DNA of 35,359 nucleotides from Acidimicrobiaceae bacterium (lineage in GTDB: Bacteria > Actinomycetota > Acidimicrobiia > Acidimicrobiales > Aldehydirespiratoraceae): the NCBI GenBank assembly GCA_026708645.1, contig JAPOUM010000001.1, forward strand, positions 120,001 through 155,359, written 5' to 3'. The notes under the pieces are model-generated. The model ran no database searches and was not told where the DNA came from. It saw only the letters and a list, made by a program, of their open reading frames with translations. The position numbers were made by a program, and so were the translations under genes. Each line of letters starts with the position of its first letter. Within the stretch, counting starts at the first letter, position 1. This document shows positions 1-7,579 of this stretch, in pieces.

Positions 1-1
1 C

Positions 2-70
2 TGCCTGTTGCAGAACACGCTGGCCGCAGCCCGTATGCAGGGAGCGTTCCCAGCCGCCGCCGAAGCTTGA
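2..70 (+). CDS. Possible C-terminal tail of a gene entering from the left edge
   Basis: One frame is open from base 2 to a TGA at 68-70 and gives an Ala-rich, helix-like tail ending in FPAAAEA. The reading is compatible with the end of a real protein, and C-rich non-coding DNA starts directly after it. It is too short to assign to a family and could be a chance frame. Confidence 0.3.
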   Translation, partial: CLLQNTLAAARMQGAFPAAAEA

Positions 71-162
71 TCCGACCCCCGGGACCCCCGCCGGACCCGC
101 CCCCCTCGACCCCCCGCCGGACTCGCCCCCCGGCCGTCGGACTCGCCCCCCTCGCCCCCCGC
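71..162. repeat. C-rich degenerate tandem repeat
   Basis: This stretch is built from imperfect copies of a unit like CCGGACTCGCCCCC separated by further C runs (for example near 91, 118 and 138). No coding signal is visible. It separates the left-edge gene tail from the first 55-bp direct repeat. Confidence 0.6.
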
Positions 163-217
163 CGAACTTCTGTCAGCAATCTGCTGCAGAGGAGTGAAAC
201 TTGCAGGTTGTTCGGCC
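163..217 (+). repeat. 55-bp direct repeat, left copy
   Basis: This copy matches 1188-1242 at 50 of 55 positions without gaps. It starts CGAACTTCTGTCAG and ends GTGAAACTTGCAGG TTGTTCGGCC. Inside it CAGCA and TGCTG can form a small hairpin. In the right copy the same segment contains the last codons and stop of the AbiEi-like gene. The left copy therefore looks either like the tail of a lost paralogue (its aligned stop is CAA instead of TAA) or like one copy of a small dispersed element. Confidence 0.85.
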
Positions 218-254
218 CGGCACATTAACCGTAGATTTATTATCATATATTTCA

Positions 255-260
255 TATAAT
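255..260 (+). promoter_or_regulatory. -10 box TATAAT, leaderless-type promoter
   Basis: A perfect TATAAT lies in an AT-rich island (about 221-265) and ends 5 bases before the ATG at 266. This leaves room only for a leaderless transcript. The AT-rich island contrasts with the GC-rich surroundings, as often seen upstream of mobile defence genes. Confidence 0.6.
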
Positions 261-265
261 CTAAT

Positions 266-1204
266 ATGAGTTTCATGACGGGCGAGCAGCGAGTCTTGGC
301 GCGGATGCGGCGACAGCATGGGCTCGTCTCTCGTTCTCAGGCCTTGGAAGCGGGCATGACGGGTCGTCAGATCGAGCGCCTGGTCCGCTCGGGCGTATGG
401 GAACGCGCGGCCTGGGGCGTTTATCGTCACGAGGCTGTGCCGTCGACTGTTCGTTCGAGGCTGCTGGCGCTGTGCATGGCTCATGGTGCAGTGGCCAGCC
501 ATCGGTCTGCTGCGGCTCTTCACCCCATCGAGGGGTACAGGCTCGACCGTGTGGAGGTGGTCGTACCGTCGGGCAGAGCCCGGAGCATTCGCGGCGCTCG
601 TCGCTACGAGTCGAGCCAGATGGGCCTGTTCAAGCCGGTTGAGCGTGATGGGATCCCCTGCACGCCGGTGGGCAGGACGGTGATAGACCTCGCTGCCGTC
701 GTGAGTCGCCGCCAACTCGATCGCACTGTCGATGCGGTGCTCAGGGACGGGCAGCAGCGACTGTCGGATCTTTACGGAGTGCTCGTGTCGCATGCCCGGC
801 GCGGGCGACGGGGCAGCGACGCTCTCCGCGCGTCATTGGCGGAGCGCTTCGACGACCACGCTGTGCCCCTCAGCGACTGGAGCCGTATGGTGGCCGATCT
901 GCTGGCCGATGCCGGTCTCGAGCCCCCGGCGCTGGAGCATCGGGTGTGTCGGGCCGACGGGGCATTCGTGGCTCAAGTAGACCTCGCCTTCCCGAATCAC
1001 CGAGTGGCGATCGAGTTGGACAGCGCGCGGTGGCACGACGACCGCGAGTCGTTCGTGCGCGACCGCCGTCGCCGTAACGAGGTCACACTCGCCGGTTGGA
1101 CGGTTCTCAACTTCACTTGGAGCGACTACTCCGAGCATCCGGCGTCCCTCTGCGAGGCGGTCGCCCAAGCGCTTGCGGCGGCCGAGGCGAACTTCTGTCA
1201 GTAA
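266..1204 (+). CDS. AbiEi-like antitoxin domain plus DUF559 (VSR-like) nuclease-fold protein
   Basis: This 312-residue protein belongs to the common actinobacterial family with an N-terminal winged-helix like that of type IV antitoxin AbiEi (residues about 8-55, with RQIERLVRSGVWERAAWGVY) and a C-terminal DUF559 endonuclease-fold domain (about 225-305). The acidic residues D239, E250 and D252 (QVDLAFP and VAIELDSARWH) match the nuclease-fold core. No AbiEii-type nucleotidyltransferase toxin gene lies beside it, so a classical two-gene AbiE system is not present here. The last five residues and the stop lie inside the right 55-bp direct repeat. A role in defence or DNA processing is inferred from the family only. 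Confidence 0.85.
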   Translation: MSFMTGEQRVLARMRRQHGLVSRSQALEAGMTGRQIERLVRSGVWERAAWGVYRHEAVPSTVRSRLLALCMAHGAVASHRSAAALHPIEGYRLDRVEVVVPSGRARSIRGARRYESSQMGLFKPVERDGIPCTPVGRTVIDLAAVVSRRQLDRTVDAVLRDGQQRLSDLYGVLVSHARRGRRGSDALRASLAERFDDHAVPLSDWSRMVADLLADAGLEPPALEHRVCRADGAFVAQVDLAFPNHRVAIELDSARWHDDRESFVRDRRRRNEVTLAGWTVLNFTWSDYSEHPASLCEAVAQALAAAEANFCQ

Positions 1205-1242
1205 TCGACAGCAGAGGGGTGAAACTTGCAGGTTGTTCGGCC
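1188..1242 (+). repeat. 55-bp direct repeat, right copy
   Basis: This is the partner of 163-217 (50 of 55 identical). It covers the final codons ANFCQ and the TAA stop of the AbiEi-like gene plus about 38 bp of 3' DNA. CTGTC at about 1196 and GACAG at about 1207 can pair around a short loop, so both copies keep a small hairpin although the stem bases differ. The two copies bracket the gene exactly. Confidence 0.85.
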
Positions 1243-1284
1243 GACCGGATCACAAAGGGCGCGCAGCCGCGACGAGGAGCACGT

Positions 1285-2181
1285 CTAGCCGGCGAGCGAA
1301 GCGGACTGCCAGGCGGCGGTGGCGGCCACCTGGTTGAAAGTGAACACGTGCAAGCCTTCCACGCCGAGTCCGGTCATGTCGGGGCTCAAAGCCGCGAGGA
1401 TCTGGTTCGGGTCGTAGCTCGATGCTGTCATCAGCTTGGCGGTGGCGGCGAGGTTCTTGCGCAGAAAACGCAGCGAAGATCCGACGCCCAGCCTGGCGCC
1501 CACCGTCAGCAGCTTGGCCCGATCCACGACCCCGGCCACCCCAAGATGCACAGGCAGCGTCAAACCTGCTGCTCGCTCGCCGCGCAGCCATCGGATGATT
1601 CGGCCCGGATCGAAACACATTTGGGTGCTGCAGTAGCCGGCCACGCCGGCCTCGGCCAGCAGCGACTGCTTGGCGTGCAGAGCTTGGTGCAACGCATGTT
1701 CGCCGATCAGCGGATGGCCGTGCGGATAGCCGGTGACGCCGATCGTGGCGAGTCCGTGGTCGCACTCCAGCAGGTGGCTCAGCAACCCGGCCGCATCGGG
1801 GTAGGCCCCGGGCGACTCGGCGTCGCCGCCCACCAAGAACATCGTCGTGAGCTCTGTCGACCGCAACCAGCCGGCCAGCTGCACAACCCTCTTGCGGTCG
1901 GGAATCAGCCGAGCCGAGACATGCGGAACAGCCTGATGCCCCGCCTGCAGCAACTGCTCTGTGATTTCGCGAGTGGCGTCCTGGCCTTTGGCGGCTGACA
2001 CAGTCACTGACACCCTCGAGGCCGCCGGCAGCGCCGCGATCGCATCGTCGATGCTCTTCAGCGGGATCACCTCGAAAGTCAGCTGCGAGATCAGGCGCAG
2101 CCTCAGGTTGCGAGCGTCGGCAGTCTCCGACGGCGCCGCCGCCTCGCTCTCATCCAGGACGCGCCGCGGCCGCAATGCCAT
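1285..2181 (-). CDS. metF: Methylenetetrahydrofolate reductase (MetF-like)
   Basis: This 298-residue TIM-barrel protein interconverts 5,10-methylene-THF and 5-methyl-THF. Visible family features are FEVIP at 36-40 (the usual FEFFPP strand, with E37 at the catalytic Glu position), FLVGGDAESPG with D120 at the flavin/folate Asp position, GVTGYPHGHP, STQMCFD, LPVHLGVAGVV and the C-terminal HVFTFNQ strand. The FEVIP form is divergent, so the electron donor or preferred direction may differ from E. coli MetF. It starts 21 bp after the fhs stop and is probably cotranscribed with it. It could feed methionine synthesis or take part in C1 oxidation with the divergent operon. Confidence 0.9.
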   Translation of the reverse strand: MALRPRRVLDESEAAAPSETADARNLRLRLISQLTFEVIPLKSIDDAIAALPAASRVSVTVSAAKGQDATREITEQLLQAGHQAVPHVSARLIPDRKRVVQLAGWLRSTELTTMFLVGGDAESPGAYPDAAGLLSHLLECDHGLATIGVTGYPHGHPLIGEHALHQALHAKQSLLAEAGVAGYCSTQMCFDPGRIIRWLRGERAAGLTLPVHLGVAGVVDRAKLLTVGARLGVGSSLRFLRKNLAATAKLMTASSYDPNQILAALSPDMTGLGVEGLHVFTFNQVAATAAWQSASLAG

Positions 2182-2202
2182 CAGTGCCGTCCCGGCCCGT
2201 GC

Positions 2203-3906
2203 TCAGCTGAGTCCGACGATGTTGCCGTCGGCGTCGATGTCGATGCTCGCCGCGGCAGGCGTCCGGCCCAGCCCCGGCATGGTGCGCATGTCGCCGCAGA
2301 TCGGGTAGACGAAACCGGCCCCCACCGAGGCCCGCACCTCGCGCACGGGCAGCGTCCAACCCGTGGGAGCGCCTTTCAAAGCCGGATCCGACGAGATCGA
2401 CAGATGGGTCTTGGCGATGCACACCGGCAGTCTCCCGAAGCCTGCGTCGGTGTAAGTGGCCAGCTGGGCTTCGGCAGTGCTGGAATATTCCACGCCGTCG
2501 GCGCCGTAGACCTTTGTGGCGACAGTCTCGATCTTGGATTTGAGCGAAGCCTCGTCGGGGTAGAGCACCGCGAACTCGCTCGGCTCCTCGGCGGCTTCGG
2601 CCACGGCCTCGGCCAGCGTCGCAGCGCCGCGTCCCCCGTCGGCGAAATGCGTCGTCACCGCGGATCTGGCGTCGAACTCGGCTGCGATCTCGCCGATGGC
2701 GGCGATGTCGGATTCGTGATCCCCGGGAAAGACGTTGATGGCCACCACGGGAGTGCAGCCGTGGATGCGCATGTTCTCGAGCTGTTTGCGCAGGTTGTCG
2801 CCGCCTTGATGCACTTCGTCGGGGTTCTCTGCGAGCAGCGCCTCGGGCAAGGGTCGCCCGGCCACGATCCGGTGCTTGCCCGAGTGGGCTTTCAAGCCTC
2901 TCACGGTGGCCACCAGCACCGCCGCGTCGGGGGCGAGCCCCGAATAGCGGCATTTGATGTTGAAGAAGCGCTCGGCGCCCATGTCAGCGCCGAAGCCCGC
3001 CTCTGTCAACAAGAAGTCCGAGGTGCGGATGCCCACTTGGTCGGCCACGATCGAGGAGTTGCCGGTTGCGATGTTGCCGAAAGGACCGGTGTGCACCAGT
3101 GCGGGCGTGTTCTCCAAGGTTTGCATCAGGTTGGGTTTGACGGCTTCGCGAAGGATCACCGCCATCGAACCGGCCGCCCCGATCTCTTCGGCTGTCACAG
3201 GGGCGCCGGCTTTGGTGTAGCCCACCACGATGCGTCCCAGCCGGGCTCGCAGGTCCTGCAAGCCGGTGCACAGCGCCAGAGCGGCCATCACCTCCGATGC
3301 GGCGGTGATGTCGAAGCCCGACTCTCTGGGCACGCCGTCGAGGCGCCCGCCGAGGCCCAGTGTGACGTTGCGCAGCGCCCGGTCGTTCACATCGAGCACC
3401 CTGCGCCAAGTGATGTTGTGGATGTCGAGGCCGGATTCGTTGCCGTGATAAAGGTGGGCGTCGACCATGGCCGAGCAGAGGTTGTGCGCCGCGGTCACTG
3501 CATGCATGTCGCCGGTGAGGTGCAGGTTGAAAAGCTCCATGGGCACGACCTGGCTGTAGCCTCCGCCTGCCGCTCCGCCCTTGATTCCGAATGTCGGGCC
3601 CATCGAGGGCTGGCGGATGGCGATGGTGGCGCTGCGCCCGATGTGCTGGAATGCCTGGCCCAAGCCCACGGTGGTGGTGGTCTTGCCCTCGCCGAGGGGG
3701 GTGGGCGTGATGGCCGACACCACCACGTAGCGGGCCCGTGGCCGGCCGGCGGAGGCCATCGCCTCGACCGCGTCGAGGCTGACTTTGGCGGCGCCTGTGC
3801 CGTAGGGCTCGAGCATGTCGGAGGGGATCCCGGCATCGCCGGCGATCTCCGCGAGAGGTTTCAAGTCGGCCCCGGAGGCGATCTCCAGATCGGTGGGAAA
3901 CGGCAT
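2203..3906 (-). CDS. fhs: Formate--tetrahydrofolate ligase
   Basis: This 567-residue, full-length enzyme (formyl-THF synthetase) makes 10-formyl-THF from formate, THF and ATP, or runs in reverse to give formate plus ATP. The P-loop TPTPLGEGKTTTT is at about 67-79. The folate-site segments (IRQPSMGPTFGIKGGAAGGG), GDMHAVTAAHNL and FPGDHESD are all recognisable. A strong Shine-Dalgarno (AAAGGAAGGG) precedes the ATG at 3906. The gene is divergent from the dehydrogenase-ETF operon, with two IclR-type palindromes between them, and is followed by metF. With a formate dehydrogenase locus 7.5 kb away, the reverse, formate-releasing direction is plausible, but that is inference. Confidence 0.97.
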   Translation of the reverse strand: MPFPTDLEIASGADLKPLAEIAGDAGIPSDMLEPYGTGAAKVSLDAVEAMASAGRPRARYVVVSAITPTPLGEGKTTTTVGLGQAFQHIGRSATIAIRQPSMGPTFGIKGGAAGGGYSQVVPMELFNLHLTGDMHAVTAAHNLCSAMVDAHLYHGNESGLDIHNITWRRVLDVNDRALRNVTLGLGGRLDGVPRESGFDITAASEVMAALALCTGLQDLRARLGRIVVGYTKAGAPVTAEEIGAAGSMAVILREAVKPNLMQTLENTPALVHTGPFGNIATGNSSIVADQVGIRTSDFLLTEAGFGADMGAERFFNIKCRYSGLAPDAAVLVATVRGLKAHSGKHRIVAGRPLPEALLAENPDEVHQGGDNLRKQLENMRIHGCTPVVAINVFPGDHESDIAAIGEIAAEFDARSAVTTHFADGGRGAATLAEAVAEAAEEPSEFAVLYPDEASLKSKIETVATKVYGADGVEYSSTAEAQLATYTDAGFGRLPVCIAKTHLSISSDPALKGAPTGWTLPVREVRASVGAGFVYPICGDMRTMPGLGRTPAAASIDIDADGNIVGLS

Positions 3907-4005
3907 CGTCGCCCTTCCTTTCGGCTGTGTTCGTCGGGGGTGTGGTCAAGTCTCGCATGCGGCGAGCCGCGCTTGTGGCAGCGTCGAGCAGACAGGTAGC
4001 CTGAT

Positions 4006-4022
4006 GTTCCACGATGCGGAAC
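4006..4022. promoter_or_regulatory. IclR-type palindromic operator 1
   Basis: GTTCC-N7-GGAAC is a 17-bp dyad with TTCC and GGAA arms. Read on the minus strand the core is TTCCGCATCGTGGAA, which resembles operators of IclR-family regulators. It lies in the divergent fhs / dehydrogenase spacer, about 100 bp upstream of fhs, and the region encodes an IclR protein at 8672. Confidence 0.6.
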
Positions 4023-4024
4023 TA

Positions 4025-4039
4025 TTCCACTGTGCGGAA
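4025..4039. promoter_or_regulatory. IclR-type palindromic operator 2
   Basis: TTCC-N7-GGAA is a second dyad centred 18 bp from operator 1. On the minus strand it reads TTCCGCACAGTGGAA. The two sites share 12 of 15 bases, and a further half-site (TGCGG) follows at 4046-4050. Tandem dyads of this kind suit binding of an IclR tetramer. Confidence 0.6.
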
Positions 4040-4125
4040 CCATAATGCGGCACGACCCCGATGCAGCCTGATCCCGCAAACTCGATCTCGCAAAGAGGCA
4101 ACTAAATAAGAGGCTGAGCGGACAG

Positions 4126-4240
4126 GAGAGCCAACAGTGTCGGCACGCCGGCGAGCCGTGACCCAGCGGCGCTCGCTTTCGCAGCGAACTCCGGGGGGAA
4201 TGACGCAGCTGCGACGTGACGGACTCGCATCTGTCCGCGC
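4126..4240 (-). repeat. Dispersed 115-bp intergenic repeat, copy 1
   Basis: The segment aligns without gaps to 29454-29568 and 32187-32301 (all 115 bp, all opening GAGAGCC on the plus strand). The best conserved 33-bp core is at 4208-4240 and is read on the minus strand. This is the most diverged of the three full-length copies. It lies between the IclR-type operators and the start of the FAD-GcvT gene, so its end is 18 bp upstream of that start codon. Confidence 0.65.
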
Positions 4241-4244
4241 CTGC

Positions 4245-4252
4245 TATAAGGA
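4245..4252 (+). promoter_or_regulatory. Overlapping -10-like box and Shine-Dalgarno before the GTG start
   Basis: TATAAG (4245-4250) overlaps AAGGA (4248-4252), which sits 6 bases before the GTG at 4259. AAGGA is a normally spaced ribosome binding site and supports GTG 4259 as the start. The TATAAG could alternatively serve a leaderless transcript. The two readings exclude each other. Confidence 0.5.
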
Positions 4253-4258
4253 CTGGTT

Positions 4259-6796
4259 GTGAGCGATTTCCCATCCAATGCCAAATGCGTGGTCATCGGC
4301 GCCGGCATCGTCGGCAATTGCCTGGTAGGCCATCTCACCAAGCTCGGCTGGAGCGATCTGGTGCTCGTCGACAAGGGGCCGCTGCCCAACCCCGGCGGAT
4401 CGACGGGTCACGCGTCCAACTTCATCTTCCCGGTGGACCACAACAAAGAGATGTGCCTCCTAGGGGTGCAGAGCGCCGACCAGTACCGCGAACTGGGCCT
4501 CTCGGTCGACTCCGGCGGCATAGAAGTGGCCCGCACCCGGCAGCGCATGGACGAGCTGCAGCGGCGCATGACCTCGGCCAAAGCCTGGGGGGTCGAGGCC
4601 CGGCTGCTGAGCCCCGAAGAAGTCGCCGAGTTGGTGCCTTTCGTGAACAGCGAGGTGATCCTGGGAGGCTTCTACTGCCCGTCGGTGTCGGTGGTGGATT
4701 CGCTGGAGACCGGCACGGTGATGAGGCGCCTGGCTGTTGACGACGGCTGCCGGGTGCTGGCCAACACCGAAGTGCTCGACATCGTCACCACGCCCGGTCC
4801 CAACCCCGGCGAGAGCCGCGTGTCGGCTGTGGTCACCAGCGCCGGCGTCATCGAGACCGAATACGCGGTGATCGCCTGCGGCGTCTGGTCCAACCGGATA
4901 GCCAACATGGCGGGCGCCAGCATTCCACTCGTGCCCGCAGTGCATCAGATGGCCGATGTGGGCCCGATCGACGTGCTCGCCCAGACGGGCAACGAGATCG
5001 GCTATCCGATCGTGCGGGACATGGACACTTTCTGCTATGAGCGTCAGAGCGCCGGTTCCATGGAAGTGGGCTCCTACGGCCACCGTCCGATCCTGCATCA
5101 CCCTGACGACATCCCGTCCAACGAGGAAGCGGCCCTGTCACCCACAGAAATGCCGTTCACCCCCGACGACTTCGACCCTCAGATGGAGCAGGCCATCGAG
5201 CTGATGGACATGCTCGGCGACGCCGAGATCAAATACGCCATCAACGGGCTGCTGTCGTTGACGCCCGACGCCATGCCGTGCTTGGGCGAGGTGCCAGAGG
5301 TGCGCAACCTCTGGGCGGCCGCGGCGGTCTGGGTCAAGGAAGGTCCGGGCATGGCGCAGGCGGTGGCCGAATGGATGACTTTCGGCTACCCCAGAGTGAT
5401 CGACGTCCACGGCGCCGACATCGCCCGCTTCTATCCCGAGGAGCGCTCAGAAGAGCACATCTGGGCCCGCGCCGGCGAGCATTTCAACAAGACCTACGGC
5501 ATCGTTCATCCCGCGGAGCAGTGGGAGAGCCGCCGCAACCTGCGGGTGGGCCCGTACTTCTCACGCCAGCAAGAGCTGGGCGCTTTCTTCTTCCAGGCCC
5601 GCACCTGGGAGCGCCCCCAGTGGTACGAGAGCAACGCGGACTTGCTGCAGCGATACGACCTCGGCGAGCGCGAGGTCGAATGGGACAACCGCTGGTGGAG
5701 CCCGATAGGCAACGCCGAGCATCTCAACCTGAGAGAGAACTGCGGGCTGGTCGATCTGAGCGCTTTCCAGATATTCGAGCTGAACGGCCCGGGCGCGGTC
5801 GCATACGCCGAACGGCTGGCGGTGAACAGAGTCGCCGTGGCTGTCGGTCGCAGCGTCTACACGCCGTGGCTCACCCCCGACGGAGGCTTCCATTCGGATC
5901 TGACGATGATGCGCACAGCCGAGGACCGCGTGCGGATCGTGACCGGCGTTTTCGACGGCGGGCGGGACAGTTTCTGGGCGCGGCGCCATATGCCGACCGA
6001 CGGGTCGGTGACCTTCACGGACATCACCGGCGACATCACCACTCTGGGGCTGTGGGGGCCCAAGGCGCCCGCGGTGCTGGCAGCGGTGTGCGACGCCGAC
6101 TTGAGCCAGGCCGGGTCGCCTTACGGGTCGCTGCGCGAGGTCGAGCTCGACTGCGTCGCCGGCGCCGCCCCGGTGAGGGCCACGCTGTTTCGCATCTCGT
6201 ATGTGGGTGACGCCGGCTGGGAGATCTACCTGAGCACCGCGGACGGCCCGGCGGTGTGGGACGCTCTGATGAGGGTCGGCGCCGACTTCGGGCTGAGGCC
6301 TGCGGGCGGCGCCGTCTACGGCACTTCCGGGCGCCTCGAGAAGGGCTACCGGCTGATGGGCGCCGAGCTCGAGAGCGAATACAACCCGCTGGAGGCGGGC
6401 CTGGCGAGGCCGCGCGTGAAAGAGGCGGACTTCATCGGCAAGGAGGCGTACCTCAAAGCCAGAGCGGCCGGCGAGCCCGAGGTGCGGATGTGCGTGCTCA
6501 CAGTCGAGGACCTGCACGACTCACGGGGCCGCGAGCGCTACATGCAAGGCGGCAACGAACCGATAGTCACTCCCGACGGCGAGCGCATCGTCGACTCGCA
6601 CGGGCGCGTCTCCCGTGTCACCAGCGCGGGCCCCGGGCCGTCGGTCGGCAAGCATCTGCTGATGGCTTATCTGCCTGCGGAGCTGGCGTCGCCGGGCACG
6701 CGGCTCGGGGTCGTCTACATGAACGAGACCTTCGACGTGCGAGTGGCGGGCACAGGCGCAGTGTTCGATCCCGACGACTCCCGCATGAAGGAATAG
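4259..6796 (+). CDS. Dimethylglycine/sarcosine dehydrogenase-like FAD oxidoreductase fused to GcvT
   Basis: This 845-residue fusion protein is predicted to oxidise an N-methyl compound and pass the C1 unit to tetrahydrofolate. Residues 1-390 form a DAO-type FAD domain: VVIGAGIVGN (11-20) binds the dinucleotide, and GGSTGH puts H51 at the position of the covalently flavinylated His of mammalian dimethylglycine dehydrogenase (GSTWHAAGL there, GSTGHASNF here). A central FAO_M-like linker follows, then GcvT folate-binding and GcvT C-terminal domains (about 455-840, with ISYVGDAGWEIY and PLEAGLARPRVKEADFIGK). It is followed after 12 bp by etfB and etfA, the expected electron acceptor. The true substrate (dimethylglycine, sarcosine or another methylamine) cannot be read from sequence. 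Confidence 0.9.
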   Translation: MSDFPSNAKCVVIGAGIVGNCLVGHLTKLGWSDLVLVDKGPLPNPGGSTGHASNFIFPVDHNKEMCLLGVQSADQYRELGLSVDSGGIEVARTRQRMDELQRRMTSAKAWGVEARLLSPEEVAELVPFVNSEVILGGFYCPSVSVVDSLETGTVMRRLAVDDGCRVLANTEVLDIVTTPGPNPGESRVSAVVTSAGVIETEYAVIACGVWSNRIANMAGASIPLVPAVHQMADVGPIDVLAQTGNEIGYPIVRDMDTFCYERQSAGSMEVGSYGHRPILHHPDDIPSNEEAALSPTEMPFTPDDFDPQMEQAIELMDMLGDAEIKYAINGLLSLTPDAMPCLGEVPEVRNLWAAAAVWVKEGPGMAQAVAEWMTFGYPRVIDVHGADIARFYPEERSEEHIWARAGEHFNKTYGIVHPAEQWESRRNLRVGPYFSRQQELGAFFFQARTWERPQWYESNADLLQRYDLGEREVEWDNRWWSPIGNAEHLNLRENCGLVDLSAFQIFELNGPGAVAYAERLAVNRVAVAVGRSVYTPWLTPDGGFHSDLTMMRTAEDRVRIVTGVFDGGRDSFWARRHMPTDGSVTFTDITGDITTLGLWGPKAPAVLAAVCDADLSQAGSPYGSLREVELDCVAGAAPVRATLFRISYVGDAGWEIYLSTADGPAVWDALMRVGADFGLRPAGGAVYGTSGRLEKGYRLMGAELESEYNPLEAGLARPRVKEADFIGKEAYLKARAAGEPEVRMCVLTVEDLHDSRGRERYMQGGNEPIVTPDGERIVDSHGRVSRVTSAGPGPSVGKHLLMAYLPAELASPGTRLGVVYMNETFDVRVAGTGAVFDPDDSRMKE

Positions 6797-6808
6797 ACGG
6801 CGCAGCGC

Positions 6809-7579
6809 ATGCGGATTCTGTGCTGCATCAAACGGGTGCCCGCCCCCGGCGCCAGGATCAACGTCAGCGCCGACGGCTCGAGCGTGGACGCAGCGCATCT
6901 CGGCTTCACCACCAGCCCTCACGAGGAGTGCGCCGTGGAGGAGGCGGTGCGGATCACCGAGCGCGGCGGCGGCGAGGTCACCGTGCTCACCGTCGGTGGC
7001 GCCGAGGCCGGAGAGCAGCTGCGTTACGCGGCGTCGGTGGGGGCGCATCGAGGCGTGCTCGTGCTGACCGACGGGTCGCCTTGGGATCCACAGCGCACGG
7101 CCCGAGCCTTGACAGCGGCCGTCGAGTCGCTCGAAGCCGCCGACGGCGCTTTCGATCTGATTCTGTTCGGCAATGAGTCGGCCGACTCGGGCGGTTTCCA
7201 GGTGGGAGTGCGGGTCGCTTGCGCGCTGGGCCGCGCCGTAGTCAACGGCATCAAGGGGATCGAACTGTCGCAGGGAGAAGCCCGGCTGCGGGCCCGGCGC
7301 GAGATCGAAGGGGGCTTCGAGGTCTACGAACTCGGCCTGCCTGCCGTGCTGGGGGTGAAGGAGGGACTCAACCTGCCCCGCTATCCCACCATGCGCGGAC
7401 GTCTCGCCTCCAAGAAGCTGGAGATCGCCACTTTGGCGCCAGACAGCAGCGCGGGCGGGCAGAGGCTGCGGCGGCTGCATCGCCCGGTCGAGACGGTTTC
7501 TGACACTGCGATCCTCGGTCAAGGCGCCGACGCCGCTGCGGCGGCTGTGGACGCGATCGCAGAACTGGGGCTGGTGTGA
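6809..7579 (+). CDS. etfB: Electron transfer flavoprotein beta subunit
   Basis: This 256-residue EtfB forms the AMP-binding half of the ETF heterodimer that collects electrons from flavin dehydrogenases for the quinone pool. The N-terminus MRILCCIKRVPAP, the DLILFGNESADSGGFQVG segment and the C-terminal LPAVLGVKEGLNLPRYP signature are typical. It lies 12 bp after the FAD-GcvT gene, and its TGA overlaps the ATG of etfA. The coupling suggests an ETF dedicated to the upstream dehydrogenase. Confidence 0.95.
   Translation: MRILCCIKRVPAPGARINVSADGSSVDAAHLGFTTSPHEECAVEEAVRITERGGGEVTVLTVGGAEAGEQLRYAASVGAHRGVLVLTDGSPWDPQRTARALTAAVESLEAADGAFDLILFGNESADSGGFQVGVRVACALGRAVVNGIKGIELSQGEARLRARREIEGGFEVYELGLPAVLGVKEGLNLPRYPTMRGRLASKKLEIATLAPDSSAGGQRLRRLHRPVETVSDTAILGQGADAAAAAVDAIAELGLV

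Noticed and set aside
61..162. Possible CRISPR or regular repeat array at the left end
   Set aside because: The units are degenerate and C-rich with no constant repeat length and no unique spacers.
266..1204. Complete AbiE type IV toxin-antitoxin pair
   Set aside because: Only the AbiEi-like/DUF559 protein is present; the next gene is the convergent metF, not a nucleotidyltransferase toxin.
2404..3999. Long plus-strand frame opposite fhs
   Set aside because: It is a His/Gly-rich shadow typical of antisense GC-rich coding DNA; fhs motifs are intact on the other strand.
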